Assembly (NCBI GenBank): GCA_905331475.1
Contig: CAJNYU010000767.1
Location: 169,274 to 233,273 of the forward strand
Reading direction: 5' to 3'
Length of the DNA: 64,000 nt
Source of the DNA: Rotaria socialis
Taxonomy: Eukaryota > Rotifera > Eurotatoria > Philodinida > Philodinidae
Positions within the stretch are counted from its first letter, which is position 1. The number at the start of each line of letters is the position of its first letter. Shown here piece after piece: positions 1 to 10,856 of the stretch. A program made the position numbers and the translations under genes. The notes under the pieces are model-generated. The model was not told the DNA's origin. It did no database searches and saw only the letters and a list, made by a program, of their open reading frames with translations.

Positions 1-710
1 TGATTTTCAGCGTAGAAGTTTCTTTTAGAGTTTAGTGACCTTCTATAGAAAACAATAGCAAATATTTTATGGTTCTCTATCGAATTTATGAGGATCCAAC
101 TCGAAAAAATCAAACAATTTAGCTAGGGCTGTTAACTAAAAATCGTATGCAACATTTTCTTACCTGTTAATCAATTGTAGTCAATCATCACTTGTTAAGA
201 AACTTGATGCATAAACATGAAAAGCGAGCTCTTCTTCTTGATAGTCAACTATTTAACACAAAACTTATACGATTTTTATGTTTCTGATGTTTAAAATTAT
301 AGTTGTTAAAATATTCAAATCTCACAGATAACCTAAATTTGAAGCAGCGATATAAATTTTTTTGAACTTAGATGGCAATATGACAAAACCAATCGGTTAA
401 AAATCCAAAAATACGATTGACATTAACTAACAATGTCTAATCGATTTTAATTCGTCTTCTGTAGATACTTAACGTTTTATACATTGTTAGTGGTCTAAAT
501 ACATAGTGGTGATAGAGCTCATATTGTTTTATGTTCTATTCAAATAATGTGTACTTTCTACTTATATAATACTCTCAGCGAGTTGAACTAAAAAGTCTAT
601 AACTTTACAGGCTCTGCGTTTTGGATGGATCCATTTTCTGACCAATCCCAGGACGAGCTTTACGACGTCTGTATACGGTGAAATACGGGCCGTATACGGC
701 CGTTTTCTGC

Positions 711-889
711 CGTATACGACGGTAAATCGCCGTATTTGGCCGTATTACATGGCTCCGTATTACGATCGTAAATCTCCGTCTCGTAATACGGNTAAAGCGC
801 CGTATTTCGCCGTATACGGCACGGAGATTTACGATCGTAATACGGAGCCATGTAATACGGCCAAATACGGCGATTTACCGTCGTATACG
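711..889. repeat. Palindrome with 69-bp perfect arms and a 41-bp spacer
   Basis: Bases 711-779 are the exact reverse complement of 821-889. The arms are built from variants of a short cgtatacgg / ccgtattacgg motif and are much richer in CpG than the surroundings. The spacer contains one N at 792 and further copies of the same motif. The DNA could form a long hairpin. It may be a miniature fold-back element or a decayed inverted transposon end. I see no clear target duplication. Confidence 0.85.
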
Positions 890-1376
890 ACCGTGTATGT
901 TCGACCTGGGAATGGAAGCACGGATCGAAAAGTGATGGTGGATTCGGGTTCCTGAACCTCGATAACCTATCGTAAACTTTGATAGTTTCGAAGAATCTGT
1001 TTTGCGCCTTGATGTAAGCGTGTGCCTCTTCACGCGAGAGAGCATCTTTGAAACTCATAAGAAACACAAAGGATTTCAAGGATAATTTTTCATAGAAATT
1101 TAGCGCCAAACGCTGATGTGGCTTCTATTAGGTGCCATAGAGGAGCATTGACTATGCACAGGAAATGCAGAAATAGTCATCGGATCCTATTGGAAACTGA
1201 TCGATAATGATAGTAGGAAAGTATATTGATTTTGACGGTGAGATATCGGTGGTTGTTCGCATGAATCTGACTTTCGGACCTGTTGTCGGATTCCTCAACT
1301 AGTTAATCCGATACAATCCAGTGTGTAGGTAGGAGCCGATTGGATTCCGTATCGGATTGACCGACCTGGGCAATTT

Positions 1377-1601
1377 TAGTAATTATAAACAATCGATTGA
1401 TCATCAATCAATTCGGTTTTAACAGATTGGGATTTCAGTTGATTAAGAAGATTTCAATCAATTGTACGATTAAAATCAGATTCAACTGCAGTAATTAGAA
1501 ATAACCGATTGATAATCTATCAATTTGATTTTCAAAGATTGAGAGTTCAATTGATTGGGAGGATTTCAATCGATTGTTGGATTTTAATCGGATTATATTA
1601 C
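1377..1601. repeat. Diverged tandem repeat, two units of about 112 bp
   Basis: A unit starting near 1377 (tagtaattataaac...) is repeated from about 1490 (cagtaattagaaat...). Both contain the ordered motifs cgattgat, atcaat, agattg, ttcaatcgattg or a variant, and attttaatcgg. The units have drifted by substitutions. No coding potential is seen. Confidence 0.6.
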
Positions 1602-3373
1602 AAAAAGAGGTAATTTGGTTCGAGAAATCGGATTTGGTCAACCACAATCAAAAATAATCACGATTTTGTCAGGAATATTTTTCACTGAGCACTTCTCGTT
1701 TGCAGCGATGACATTGAATACTAAGTATTGTTCACGATTTCTTTATTTTAAAATGATTAATATTATGAGCTTCATAGTGAGAGGATAGCTTTTACGATTC
1801 GTCAGTGCGTCTGTTAGTTTAATATGAAAAATATGTGAAAACTCACTCTATCTTTCAGCAACTCGTATGCAGTAAATCATCCAGAATGAGTGAAATGTGC
1901 TGATTTCTTGTCTTTAATGGAATGACCGCATGTATTTCAATCAAATAACATAGTTGTTTTGAATGCATAAATTACTATTTCGAAAGTCTAATGTCTGTTA
2001 TTCAGCTCCTTTTAATGTTTATCAACGTAGTTTGTGGCAGATCATTATTGAAAAAGAGTCAAATCATTTCGTTTAGAAACAAAATCCGATGCCAGTAGCG
2101 AAAAACTACATGAGATATTTGTTCATAAACGTATCTTTCTCTAAAAAATTTCAATAAATGGAAGAGGAGAAACATCAATTTTCGAAGTTTTTGATGGCTG
2201 AACTTTTTTCTGTTACTTCCTTTCTGACTATGACTACGGACTCTGCTTCTATCCTCGTGTTCGTGGTGATATCCATAGAGTAGATCTACATTAATACTAA
2301 AACATACTTTATGGATATATCAGCTTAGTTTTAACTAAGAAATCTTGAAAGACATCAACCTAATGAGGCCTAATATAATGATCAATTATTTTCTGTGAAT
2401 TAACCTGATCAATAAATACAAACAAGCATTATTTTATGTAGTAATCGATCGTTTCTCTCGCAAGAAAAATAACCTGAGAATATCTCAAACAAGTTCCTGT
2501 TGATTTTGAGAGAGCGAGAGTGATAATACTCATTACCAAATAACAAAAGAGAAAAGAATAGTATTAACTTGAACTTTAGTGAAGTTCAAAAGACTTCTGA
2601 AACGTCTGGCTCTTATCTGTCAGAACCAATCGGTTAAATAATACTAAAAAAGAATAAGAAACGCGAATGAATTCGATGATAATCACTGCATAGATCACCT
2701 ATGCTTTGCACTATGTTTTGCTGCTGAATGAAGAATTATGAAAGATACTTGATCAACATGAAATATTCATCGATGAACTAGCATACAGTTCACACGAATA
2801 TATTTCAATACAACTTGGTGACTTCTCGCATATTTTGTATCATTTCTACGTATAGTTCTTTGCTGGAAATAAAATGATCTGAAATGTTAATATTCTTCTT
2901 TAAAAGCGGATTCTATAGAAAATATTTTTAATTCATTACTCTATGACTTGATGGAACTATCATCTTTCTGTAAAAAATAACAACAAACGGTTTAAGTCGT
3001 TGCTTTTACTATATTCACTCGTAATCCGTTCTATTTCATCAACAACCCCAGAAAACCATTTCGAAAATAGTCTTCGACAGTAATTCCTTTGGATTCGATA
3101 AAATCCTACTGTCCAACTGTGCATAATAATGGCATGATATACTAATTAGTGTCCAACTAATTACATAGCATGCCACCATCCGAAGTTTCTCAATTGAAAA
3201 TCACATGACATTCTGCTCAGCTCATAAAATTTTGAAGAATTCAAACGAATTAAGTATTGGATTTATTTAAATTTGAAGGTTTTTCATTGCTCGAAGCGCT
3301 CTTGGGTGTTAGATACGTAGCCGGTGATTCGCTGCGTTTCTCACATTTTTATATTACTTATGCGTATAGAAAG

Positions 3374-5170
3374 AATTTTCGCTGTAATAAGTTGACGTAG
3401 TTCTCACTGAAAATATTTCACTAATCGAAAGTTTTACGAGAACAGCGTCAATGCTTTTGTTCGTCTTTTTCCGATACTCATTTTCAGTCAGATAAAAGTG
3501 TAGAACTAGAAAGTAAAGACAAATCAACATTTGAATTTATTCCGACAAGATTACGGAAGATTAAAACGATTTTAATTCAGAAAATTCTGGAGAAATCACA
3601 GTTCACCTTGATTCGCACCAGTTAATTTGTCATTCGATCGGTTTTTCCAGAACTTTTATGTAGCTCAATCTTAATACTCTAAGAAGTGTATGTTACATTA
3701 GTTACAACTACTAAGTACAACTAATTTATTCATGTTTACAGTAATCCAACCCCACAACTACATACAAAATGGACGAAGACGTACGACACAGAGATAGTAT
3801 CATCAGTGATGACGGAGACAAAGATAATATGGAATCACAGACATCAAATCAAATGACTATGAAAGCTATTCCCGGCGCGAATGGAGTTTCTGCACCGTTA
3901 ACTGCATCGGAACAAATAAGAATGCTACAAAATTTTCTTCTGGTGTGGCTGCACGCTCATATCGATGACAATAATACAGATTTTACAACCTCACTCACAA
4001 AAGTTCGAAGCACTGTGAGCCCATTAATCGAATTCACTGAAGTTGATCAATGTGTCGATTATTTGGAAAGTAGCCGTGATCAGACGATCCTTTTGATTGT
4101 TAGTGGGACATTTGTTGAAGATATAATGCCTCTCATACACGATATGTCTCAACTCGACACCGTCGTTATCTTCCATAGAGAAGAAACACAACAGAAAGAA
4201 TTGGCAAATAAATGGTCAAAAGTTCAAGGTTCTTTTACTTCAATCGAATCTGTATGTGAGTCATTAAAAATAGCCACTGAACAATGCGAACATGATGCCA
4301 TGCCGATAAGCTTCGTTTCAAAGGACATTGTAATCGAAGCATCAACGAATAATAAATCTCTAGATCGATTAGAGCCGTCTTATATGTATTCGGTACTATT
4401 TAAAGAAATCATATTGGAAATAGAAGAGGATGATATTCAAGCAATGAAAGATCTGGTTGTCTATTGTCGACAGAAAGACATTGATGAAAATCAATTGAAC
4501 AAATTCGAATGTGATTATCACTGTAGATCGCCAATCTGGTGGTACACTTGTGAAAATTTTTTATATCGTATGCTCAATCGTGCTTTGGGTTCACTTGATA
4601 TGGAGATTATGACAAAGTTAGGCTTCTTCATTCGTAGTCTTCATCGGCAATTAGAGCAATTACATCAAGAACAATCATCTGACTATTTGAAACCATTTCA
4701 AGTGTATCGTGGCCAAGGATTTTCTAAAGAGAACTTTGAAAATATATGCAATACAAAAGGTGGACTTCTCTCGTTCAACAATTTCTTATCTACAAGTAGA
4801 GAACCTAAAATAGCAGAAGAATTTCTTAAACGTGCTGTTAACAAAAATGAACAACGCATCGGCGTTCTTTTTATTATAACGATCAATCTAAGTAAAGTAT
4901 CTGGTGCGACTACTCCATTCGCTCTTATTGAAAAGTACAGTTCGATTCCACGAGAAAGAGAAATTCTCTTTTCGATGCATACGGTTTTTCGTGTAGATAA
5001 AATAAAAGAAACAGTTGGCAACAGTCGCATTTGGGAAGTTCACTTGACTCTAACTGACACCAATGATCCAGAACTAGCCGCTCTTACGTGTCGCATACGA
5101 GAAGAACTTTGTGGATCTACGCCTTTGCAACGATTGGGCCATTTAATGATAACAGTTGGCGATTTCAATC
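3374..5170 (+). repeat. Duplicated block, copy 1 (partner 34989-36786)
   Basis: From about 3374, and closely from about 3404, the sequence matches 34989 onward. It covers about 370 bp of upstream DNA, the start codon and roughly 1.35 kb of coding sequence. Identity is nearly complete from the ATG to about 5110 (partner 36725), where only one amino-acid change is visible (residue 67, Arg versus Gly). It then falls quickly at the start of the TPR array. Confidence 0.9.
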
Positions 5171-7554
5171 AAGCTGAAGAAATATACAATAGATTACTCG
5201 AGAATATTTGTAGTGACGATGACAGAATACATATCTACCATCAACTTGGACTATTAAGCGCTGGTCAAGATCAATACACAGATGCAGCCACATTCTACGA
5301 AAAGTCTCTGGAAATCAAGCAAAAAACTCTTCCAGAAGATCATTTATCATTAGCTACTTCCTACAATAATCTTGGTGGAGTATACCAAAAGAAGGGTGAA
5401 TACTTGAAAGCACATGAATTTTACGAAAAAGCACTTCAAATAAAAATGAAAACTGTTGATGCAAATGATCTCGCATGTGCTACTTCCTATAACAACATTG
5501 GCTCCGTGTATTACGATATGGCTGATTACTCGAAGACAATTGAATTATACAACAAGGCTCTTCAAATATTCGAAACACATTTGCCACGAAATCATCCATC
5601 AGTAGCTACTTCCTACAGCAACCTGGGTGGAGTGTATTATAAAATTAGCGATTATCCAATGGCACGTAAATTTTATGAAACAGCACATAAAATATTCGAA
5701 AATGTTCTCCTTCCGAATCATACTGATTTGGCTACATCGTATAGCAACATCGGTCGAGTCTATCACAAATTGGATCAGTACCCAAAAGCACTCGAACTTT
5801 ATGAAAAAGCACTAACCATACTTAAAATAAGAGAAAAAGCGCTTCATTGGAATCTTACTGACTTGGCTACTTACTATAACAATATTGGTACAGTATATAG
5901 CGATAGTGGTGACCTTGCGAAAGCGCTAGAGTTTCATCAAAATGCACTTAAAATACGAGAAAAAGCTCTGGATCCGAATCATCCAAATTTGGCTAGTTCC
6001 TATAATAATATTGGTGAATTATATCAACAGATGAGTGACCATTCCAAGGCACTTGAATTTTATGAAAAAGCATGTGAGATAAGAGAAAAATCTCTGCCTG
6101 CGAATCATCCCGATTTGGCAACTTCGTATAACAATATCGGTGAAGTATATCAAAGTATGCATCGAGACGATAAAGCACTTCAATCGTATCAAAAAGCGCT
6201 CAACATAAGAGAAACAGCTCTACCTTCAAATCATCCATCGTTAGCCACTTCCTACAATAATATGGGTCAAATATTTTACATCAAACGTGAATACCAGAAA
6301 GCACTAAGATTCTACAAAATAGCATGTCAAATATTGGAAACAGCTTCGCCTACGAATAGTCGAGATATAGCTGCTTCCTACAACAACATTGGTGAAGTAT
6401 ACTACAGTGTGAATAACTACTGCAAAGCACTTGAGTTTTACAAAACTGCATGCGAAATCAGAGAAAAAACTTTGCAACCAAATCATCCGACTTTGGCTGA
6501 ATCCTACAACAATATTGGTGTAGTATATAATGACATTGGTGACTATCAGAATGCTCTTGAATTTTTTAAAAAGTCACATAAAATCAGAGAAAAAACTCTA
6601 TGCCAGAATGATCCCAATTTAGCTGATTCGTACAGCACCATTGGTGAAATAAGCAAGGACCTTGGTGACTACACATTAGCACTTGAATATTATGTAAAAG
6701 CGCTTGAAATAAGAGGAAATGCTTTATCTCCAAATCATCTTGACTTAGCTACGTCTTATAGTGGTATCGGGCATGTGTATAACAACATGGCTGATTATCC
6801 GAAAGCTCTTGAATTTTACAGAAAAGCACTTGAATTAAGAGAAGCAAATCTACCAGCTGACAATAAAGATCTGGCCACTTCCTACAACAATATAGCATCC
6901 CATTATCATGCCATGGGTAATTATGAAAAAGCGCATAACGCTGTTTTAAAAGCTTTTAAAATTCAACAAAAGAATTTTCCAGAAGGCCACCAAGACTTTG
7001 CCTCTACATACAATTTATTTGGAAAAATTTATCGCAGTATGAAAGATTATTCAAGGGCACTTCACTATTTTAAAGAGTGTCTCATGATATTTCAACAGCC
7101 CGAACTGAAAACGCATCCTAGTCGGGCTATCACATACAGTAATATTGGTGACGTTATTCAATTGATGGGACATTATGAAATGGCATTCTCATTTCATCGC
7201 AAAGCATTAAAAATACAAGATAATACACAGTATAATTCTTTGGAATCCTCAATGATTTATACCAATTTAGGGGAAACGTGCCGTGAAATGAAAGATTATT
7301 CAACAGCAATTACATATTTGCAAAGAGCATTACAAATACGTGAAAACAAATTACCAAAGAATCATCCTGACTTAGCTGTAACTTATCACAGTTTGGCAAA
7401 ATCATACATAGCTACTCGGCAATATGATATGGCGATGAAAAATGCTCAACAAGCAGTAGACATTGCTAAAGAAAAGTTACCTTCAAATCATCCTCATCTT
7501 TTGGAATATAGAAACACATCGGAACAATTACGAGATTTGATGAATGCATTTTGA
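3769..7554 (+). CDS. Arginine-type ADP-ribosyltransferase with 18 TPR repeats
   Basis: A single 1,261-residue open frame. Residues about 1-300 are a region I cannot assign. Residues about 300-440 look like an eukaryotic mono-ADP-ribosyltransferase (ART) fold with the R-S-E signature: YRGQ with Arg314, FLSTS with Ser341-Thr-Ser343, and ERE at 396-398. This signature is known for enzymes that move ADP-ribose from NAD+ onto arginine. From about residue 455 to 1245 there are 18 kinesin-light-chain-like TPRs of about 42 residues, recognisable by repeated ATSYNNIG and KALEFYEKAL motifs; these normally bind protein partners. No signal peptide or membrane segment is evident, so it is probably intracellular. 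The ATG is shared with the second copy at 35384, which supports this start. Bdelloids are known to carry many ART/TPR genes. The substrate is unknown. Confidence 0.88.
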   Translation: MDEDVRHRDSIISDDGDKDNMESQTSNQMTMKAIPGANGVSAPLTASEQIRMLQNFLLVWLHAHIDDNNTDFTTSLTKVRSTVSPLIEFTEVDQCVDYLESSRDQTILLIVSGTFVEDIMPLIHDMSQLDTVVIFHREETQQKELANKWSKVQGSFTSIESVCESLKIATEQCEHDAMPISFVSKDIVIEASTNNKSLDRLEPSYMYSVLFKEIILEIEEDDIQAMKDLVVYCRQKDIDENQLNKFECDYHCRSPIWWYTCENFLYRMLNRALGSLDMEIMTKLGFFIRSLHRQLEQLHQEQSSDYLKPFQVYRGQGFSKENFENICNTKGGLLSFNNFLSTSREPKIAEEFLKRAVNKNEQRIGVLFIITINLSKVSGATTPFALIEKYSSIPREREILFSMHTVFRVDKIKETVGNSRIWEVHLTLTDTNDPELAALTCRIREELCGSTPLQRLGHLMITVGDFNQAEEIYNRLLENICSDDDRIHIYHQLGLLSAGQDQYTDAATFYEKSLEIKQKTLPEDHLSLATSYNNLGGVYQKKGEYLKAHEFYEKALQIKMKTVDANDLACATSYNNIGSVYYDMADYSKTIELYNKALQIFETHLPRNHPSVATSYSNLGGVYYKISDYPMARKFYETAHKIFENVLLPNHTDLATSYSNIGRVYHKLDQYPKALELYEKALTILKIREKALHWNLTDLATYYNNIGTVYSDSGDLAKALEFHQNALKIREKALDPNHPNLASSYNNIGELYQQMSDHSKALEFYEKACEIREKSLPANHPDLATSYNNIGEVYQSMHRDDKALQSYQKALNIRETALPSNHPSLATSYNNMGQIFYIKREYQKALRFYKIACQILETASPTNSRDIAASYNNIGEVYYSVNNYCKALEFYKTACEIREKTLQPNHPTLAESYNNIGVVYNDIGDYQNALEFFKKSHKIREKTLCQNDPNLADSYSTIGEISKDLGDYTLALEYYVKALEIRGNALSPNHLDLATSYSGIGHVYNNMADYPKALEFYRKALELREANLPADNKDLATSYNNIASHYHAMGNYEKAHNAVLKAFKIQQKNFPEGHQDFASTYNLFGKIYRSMKDYSRALHYFKECLMIFQQPELKTHPSRAITYSNIGDVIQLMGHYEMAFSFHRKALKIQDNTQYNSLESSMIYTNLGETCREMKDYSTAITYLQRALQIRENKLPKNHPDLAVTYHSLAKSYIATRQYDMAMKNAQQAVDIAKEKLPSNHPHLLEYRNTSEQLRDLMNAF

Positions 7555-7763
7555 TTTTTCTGAGCTTGATAATATTATTGATTCTCTTTCTGTATCACGC
7601 CTGCTGGGGGAGTTCTCGAACTTCTACAGGGGCCTGCAGATGTTTCGACAGAAGCAGGAGGCGACCCTGGGCTGCCAGTAGCCAACCGTCTGGTTTTTAG
7701 GCTAGCAACCTGTCAATTGGACTTTAAACATAAACTGCTAACGAAAAGACACTAAACAAATGC

Positions 7764-10643
7764 GTGGACGCACAAAAATCAGTGTTTTTTGGTGGGTGGA
7801 ATGTCCGATCATGCTTTCACTATTCAAAACAACAACTGATCATTAAACAACTGCAAAAATATAATATTCAAGTAGCAGCATTGTGTGAAACAGCAATTTA
7901 TGATTCCGGAATAAAATCAATTGGCGATTATACGTTATTATATTCTGGCCTTCCAAGTGTGAACAAAACAAGATCAGCTCATGGAGTAGCGGTGGTATTG
8001 GATAAAAGGGCTACAAACAACTGGAAACAAGCAGGTTCAGAATGGCAAGCTATTACTGAGAGAATTGTCAAAGTCAGATTAAAATGTACACTAGTCAATA
8101 TCACCTTTGTCGCTGTATATGCACCAGTTAATCCATGCAACAAAACAATGGTCGATAATAGTGAAAAATTCTACATGGATTTACAAGAAGCAATTGATGG
8201 GGTGCCGAAAGAAGATATGATAGTATTAATGGGGGATTTTAATGCACGTATTAGTCAACCTCAACATTCTACGACATCTCGCATTATGGGACCATTTACA
8301 GTGGATGTGCAAAATGAAAATGGCGAGAGGCTAATTGATTTCTGCACTACAAACAATCTGGTCGTATCAAACTCATTCTTTCAACACAAGTCAGTGCACC
8401 AAACGTCTTGGATGCATCCTGGAACAATGAAATGGCATTTATTAGATTATACATTGGTAAATAGAAAATTTAGATCAAGTGTAGAAGATGTACGGTTTTA
8501 CAGAAAAGCAAGTGGAAGCATAGGTACAGATCATCATTTAATGAGATCTAAAATAAAATTACATTTGAAATCAAGAAAGAATAATAAAAATCACAATCAA
8601 TTTAGACTTAATTGTACAAAATAAAATGATGAACAGGTTGTGGACAAATTTCAGAAGGATATATTGAAGAAGTTCGAAGAAACAAAATATATTGATGTCG
8701 ATGTTAATGTGAAGTATGAAACACTGGTACAATATCTCAAAGAAAATGCAAATAAACATTTAAAATTAGAGAAAAATAATCATCAGAGACAAAAAGAATA
8801 GTTGACGAAAGAAATTTTAGACGCAGTGGAAAATAAATCAACAACATATTTTAAGTGGCAGCAACATCGTGGATCTATAATGGAGCAGAAATATCGAAAG
8901 AACTATATCACACAGAGAAAGCTAGTAAAAATACTGATTGATAAAAGGCAGACTGAGTACTGGGATGAACTCAGTATATATATTGAAAGTGCTATAAAAC
9001 AACATGATCCAGCAACAGCATACACAATGATTAGACGGCTCAGAGGCGGAAGACAAAGTGTGGAAGATATGCCAATACACAACAAATATGGTACATTACT
9101 TCTCAATTCTAACGACAGGCTGGAAAGGTGGAAAGAATTCTATTCAGAATTATTAAATGTGAACTAGATTATTGAACCTACATTATTAGATCAGATTAAG
9201 CCTGCATCTTTATCAACAATGGAACAACATCGCCAAGATAAAGAACCAACACTGGATGAGGTGCAGCAAGCTTTACAACAAATGAAAAATAGAAAGGCAC
9301 CAGGCAAAGATAATGTAACAGCTGAATTACTGAAAGCAGGTGGAATACCGGTGATCAAGTGGTTACATGAGATATTTGTCGATATTTGGAAGAATGAACA
9401 AATGGTGGCCNNNNNNNNNNNNNNNNNNNNNNNNNNNNNNNNNNNNNNNNNNNNNNNNNNNNNNNNNNNNNNNNNNNNNNNNNNNNNNNNNNNNNNNNNN
9501 NNNNNNNNNNNNNNNNNNNNNNNNNNNNNNNNNNNNNNNNNNNNNNNNNNNNNNNNNNNNNNNNNNNNNNNNNNNNNNNNNNNNNNNNNNNNNNNNNNNN
9601 NNNNNNNNNNNNNNNNNNNNNNNNNNNNNNNNNNNNNNNNNNNNNNNNNNNNNNNNNNNNNNNNNNNNNNNNNNNNNNNNNNNNNNNNNNNNNNNNNNNN
9701 NNNNNNNNNNNNNNNNNNNNNNNNNNNNNNNNNNNNNNNNNNNNNNNNNNNNNNNNNNNNNNNNNNNNNNNNNNNNNNNNNNNNNNNNNNNNNNNNNNNN
9801 NNNNNNNNNNNNNNNNNNNNNNNNNNNNNNNNNNNNNNNNNNNNNNNNNNNNNNNNNNNNNNNNNNNNNNNNNNNNNNNNNNNNNNNNNNNNNNNNNNNN
9901 NNNNNNNNNNNNNNNNNNNNNNNNNNNNNNNNNNNNNNNNNNNNNNNNNNNNNNNNNNNNNCCTGCCAGTCCTATTGTTTGGTAGCGAAGTTTGGTCACT
10001 GACTGCTGTTCAAGAAAATAGAATCAGCACTTTCTATATGAAATGTTTAAGAACGATACTTGGTCTGAATCTGGGAGATCGTGTAGCAAATATAACAATA
10101 ATGCAACTATCTGGCCAACCTTCAATTGAAAATCTTATGCGACGAAATCGATTAAGATGGTTTGGTCATGCAAATCGTATGGAAAATGAAAATGGGCCAC
10201 ATTTAGTTAAGAAAATTATGTTTTCATATTTCCCTGGTGAAAAACGTCCTACAAATACTGGAATAAGAAAAAGGTGGGAAAACAAGATCATGGATGACAT
10301 CGAGAAATTCGACATAAAAAATTGGAGGAAAGACACCAAAGATAAAGACAGGTGGCGTGAAATAATTAATAGACATGTCACAATGAATCCTGTTCCTTCA
10401 AACATTAAGTCAATTATACAAGAGTTCAAAGATCTTTCAAAGAAAAGAAGAGCAGAAGAATTAGCCATTTCACATGGAAAACCTCAGCGAAAGGCGACTG
10501 AAGTGTTGGTAAAAGATTGCCACAACAGGTATGACTGTCCCAACTGCAAAAAGAAGTTCAAACCGCAAGGAATAACTGGTCATATAAGAGTGTGTGCAAC
10601 TCATTGGTGTAAGAAGAACAACATCAAAATATGGAAGAAGTGA
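7764..10643 (+). pseudogene. Retrotransposon polyprotein: AP endonuclease plus reverse transcriptase, three in-frame stops
   Basis: One reading frame runs from about 7764 to 10643 but is cut by stops at 8622-8624 (TAA), 8799-8801 (TAG) and 9165-9167 (TAG). No frameshift is seen in the readable parts. The first segment has endonuclease/exonuclease/phosphatase landmarks: GGWNVRS, MGDFNARIS and a C-terminal GTDHHLM, containing catalytic Asp and His residues. After 9168 the motif NRKAPGKDNVTAELLK marks the start of a LINE reverse transcriptase, whose catalytic core falls in the N run. After the gap come LLFGSEVWSLT, RLRWFGHANRM and a CPNC...H...C zinc-binding motif. An ATG at 7760 is in another frame, so the true start is unclear. 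The stops suggest a dead copy. Confidence 0.82.
9411..9961. other. Assembly gap, 551 Ns
   Basis: A continuous run of N inside the reverse transcriptase. The reading frame happens to stay the same on both sides, but the real gap length is unknown. Repeated copies of the retrotransposon elsewhere in the genome are a likely cause. Confidence 0.99.
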
Positions 10644-10856
10644 AATGAAAGCAAAATCCTGACTTTCTTTCTTGGTGTTATGATGATTACTATTTAAACC
10701 CAATTCATTTGGAAGATGGCAAGATGTGATCTGACTGACCAACAACCAAAAAAATACTAACTTTATTTTTATTTTTATGTGTTTGTTGTATTTTTGTTTT
10801 TTTGTCTCACCCTACACCGAAAGGTATTTGGGTATTCTTTCTTTCTTTCTGTATCA

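Larger units (their letters stand above)
1..3373. other. AT-rich non-coding stretch upstream of first ART/TPR gene
   Basis: I see no convincing coding sequence here. The short open frames around 660-1109 are by-products of the GC-richer palindrome at 711-889 and resemble no family I know. Apart from that palindrome and the tandem repeat at 1377-1601, listed separately, the sequence is AT-rich. A short motif, accaatcggttaa, occurs twice (about 389 and 2624). The last part may hold the promoter and a 5'UTR intron of the gene starting at 3769, because a pyrimidine-rich tract ending in tttacag lies about 30 bases before the ATG. Confidence 0.6.
7598..10843 (+). mobile_element. LINE-type non-LTR retrotransposon with 13-bp target duplication
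   Basis: The 13-bp sequence tctttctgtatca occurs at 7585-7597 and 10844-10856 and brackets the element, as expected for target-primed insertion. The element begins with a GC-richer leader of about 160 bp. It continues with an apurinic-endonuclease-like domain and a reverse transcriptase broken by Ns, then a C-terminal region with an RLRWFGHANRM motif and a Cys/His zinc-knuckle. It ends in a short ctttctttct tail. It inserted about 45 bp past the stop codon of the ART/TPR gene, probably in or next to its 3'UTR. The layout suggests an RTE- or CR1-like clade, which I cannot settle. Confidence 0.85.

Noticed and set aside
660-1109. Open frames on both strands over the palindrome
   Set aside because: They arise from the symmetric CpG-rich repeat words, contain an N, and show no family resemblance.
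9355-10002. Open frames across the N gap in two other frames
   Set aside because: They consist almost entirely of unknown residues.
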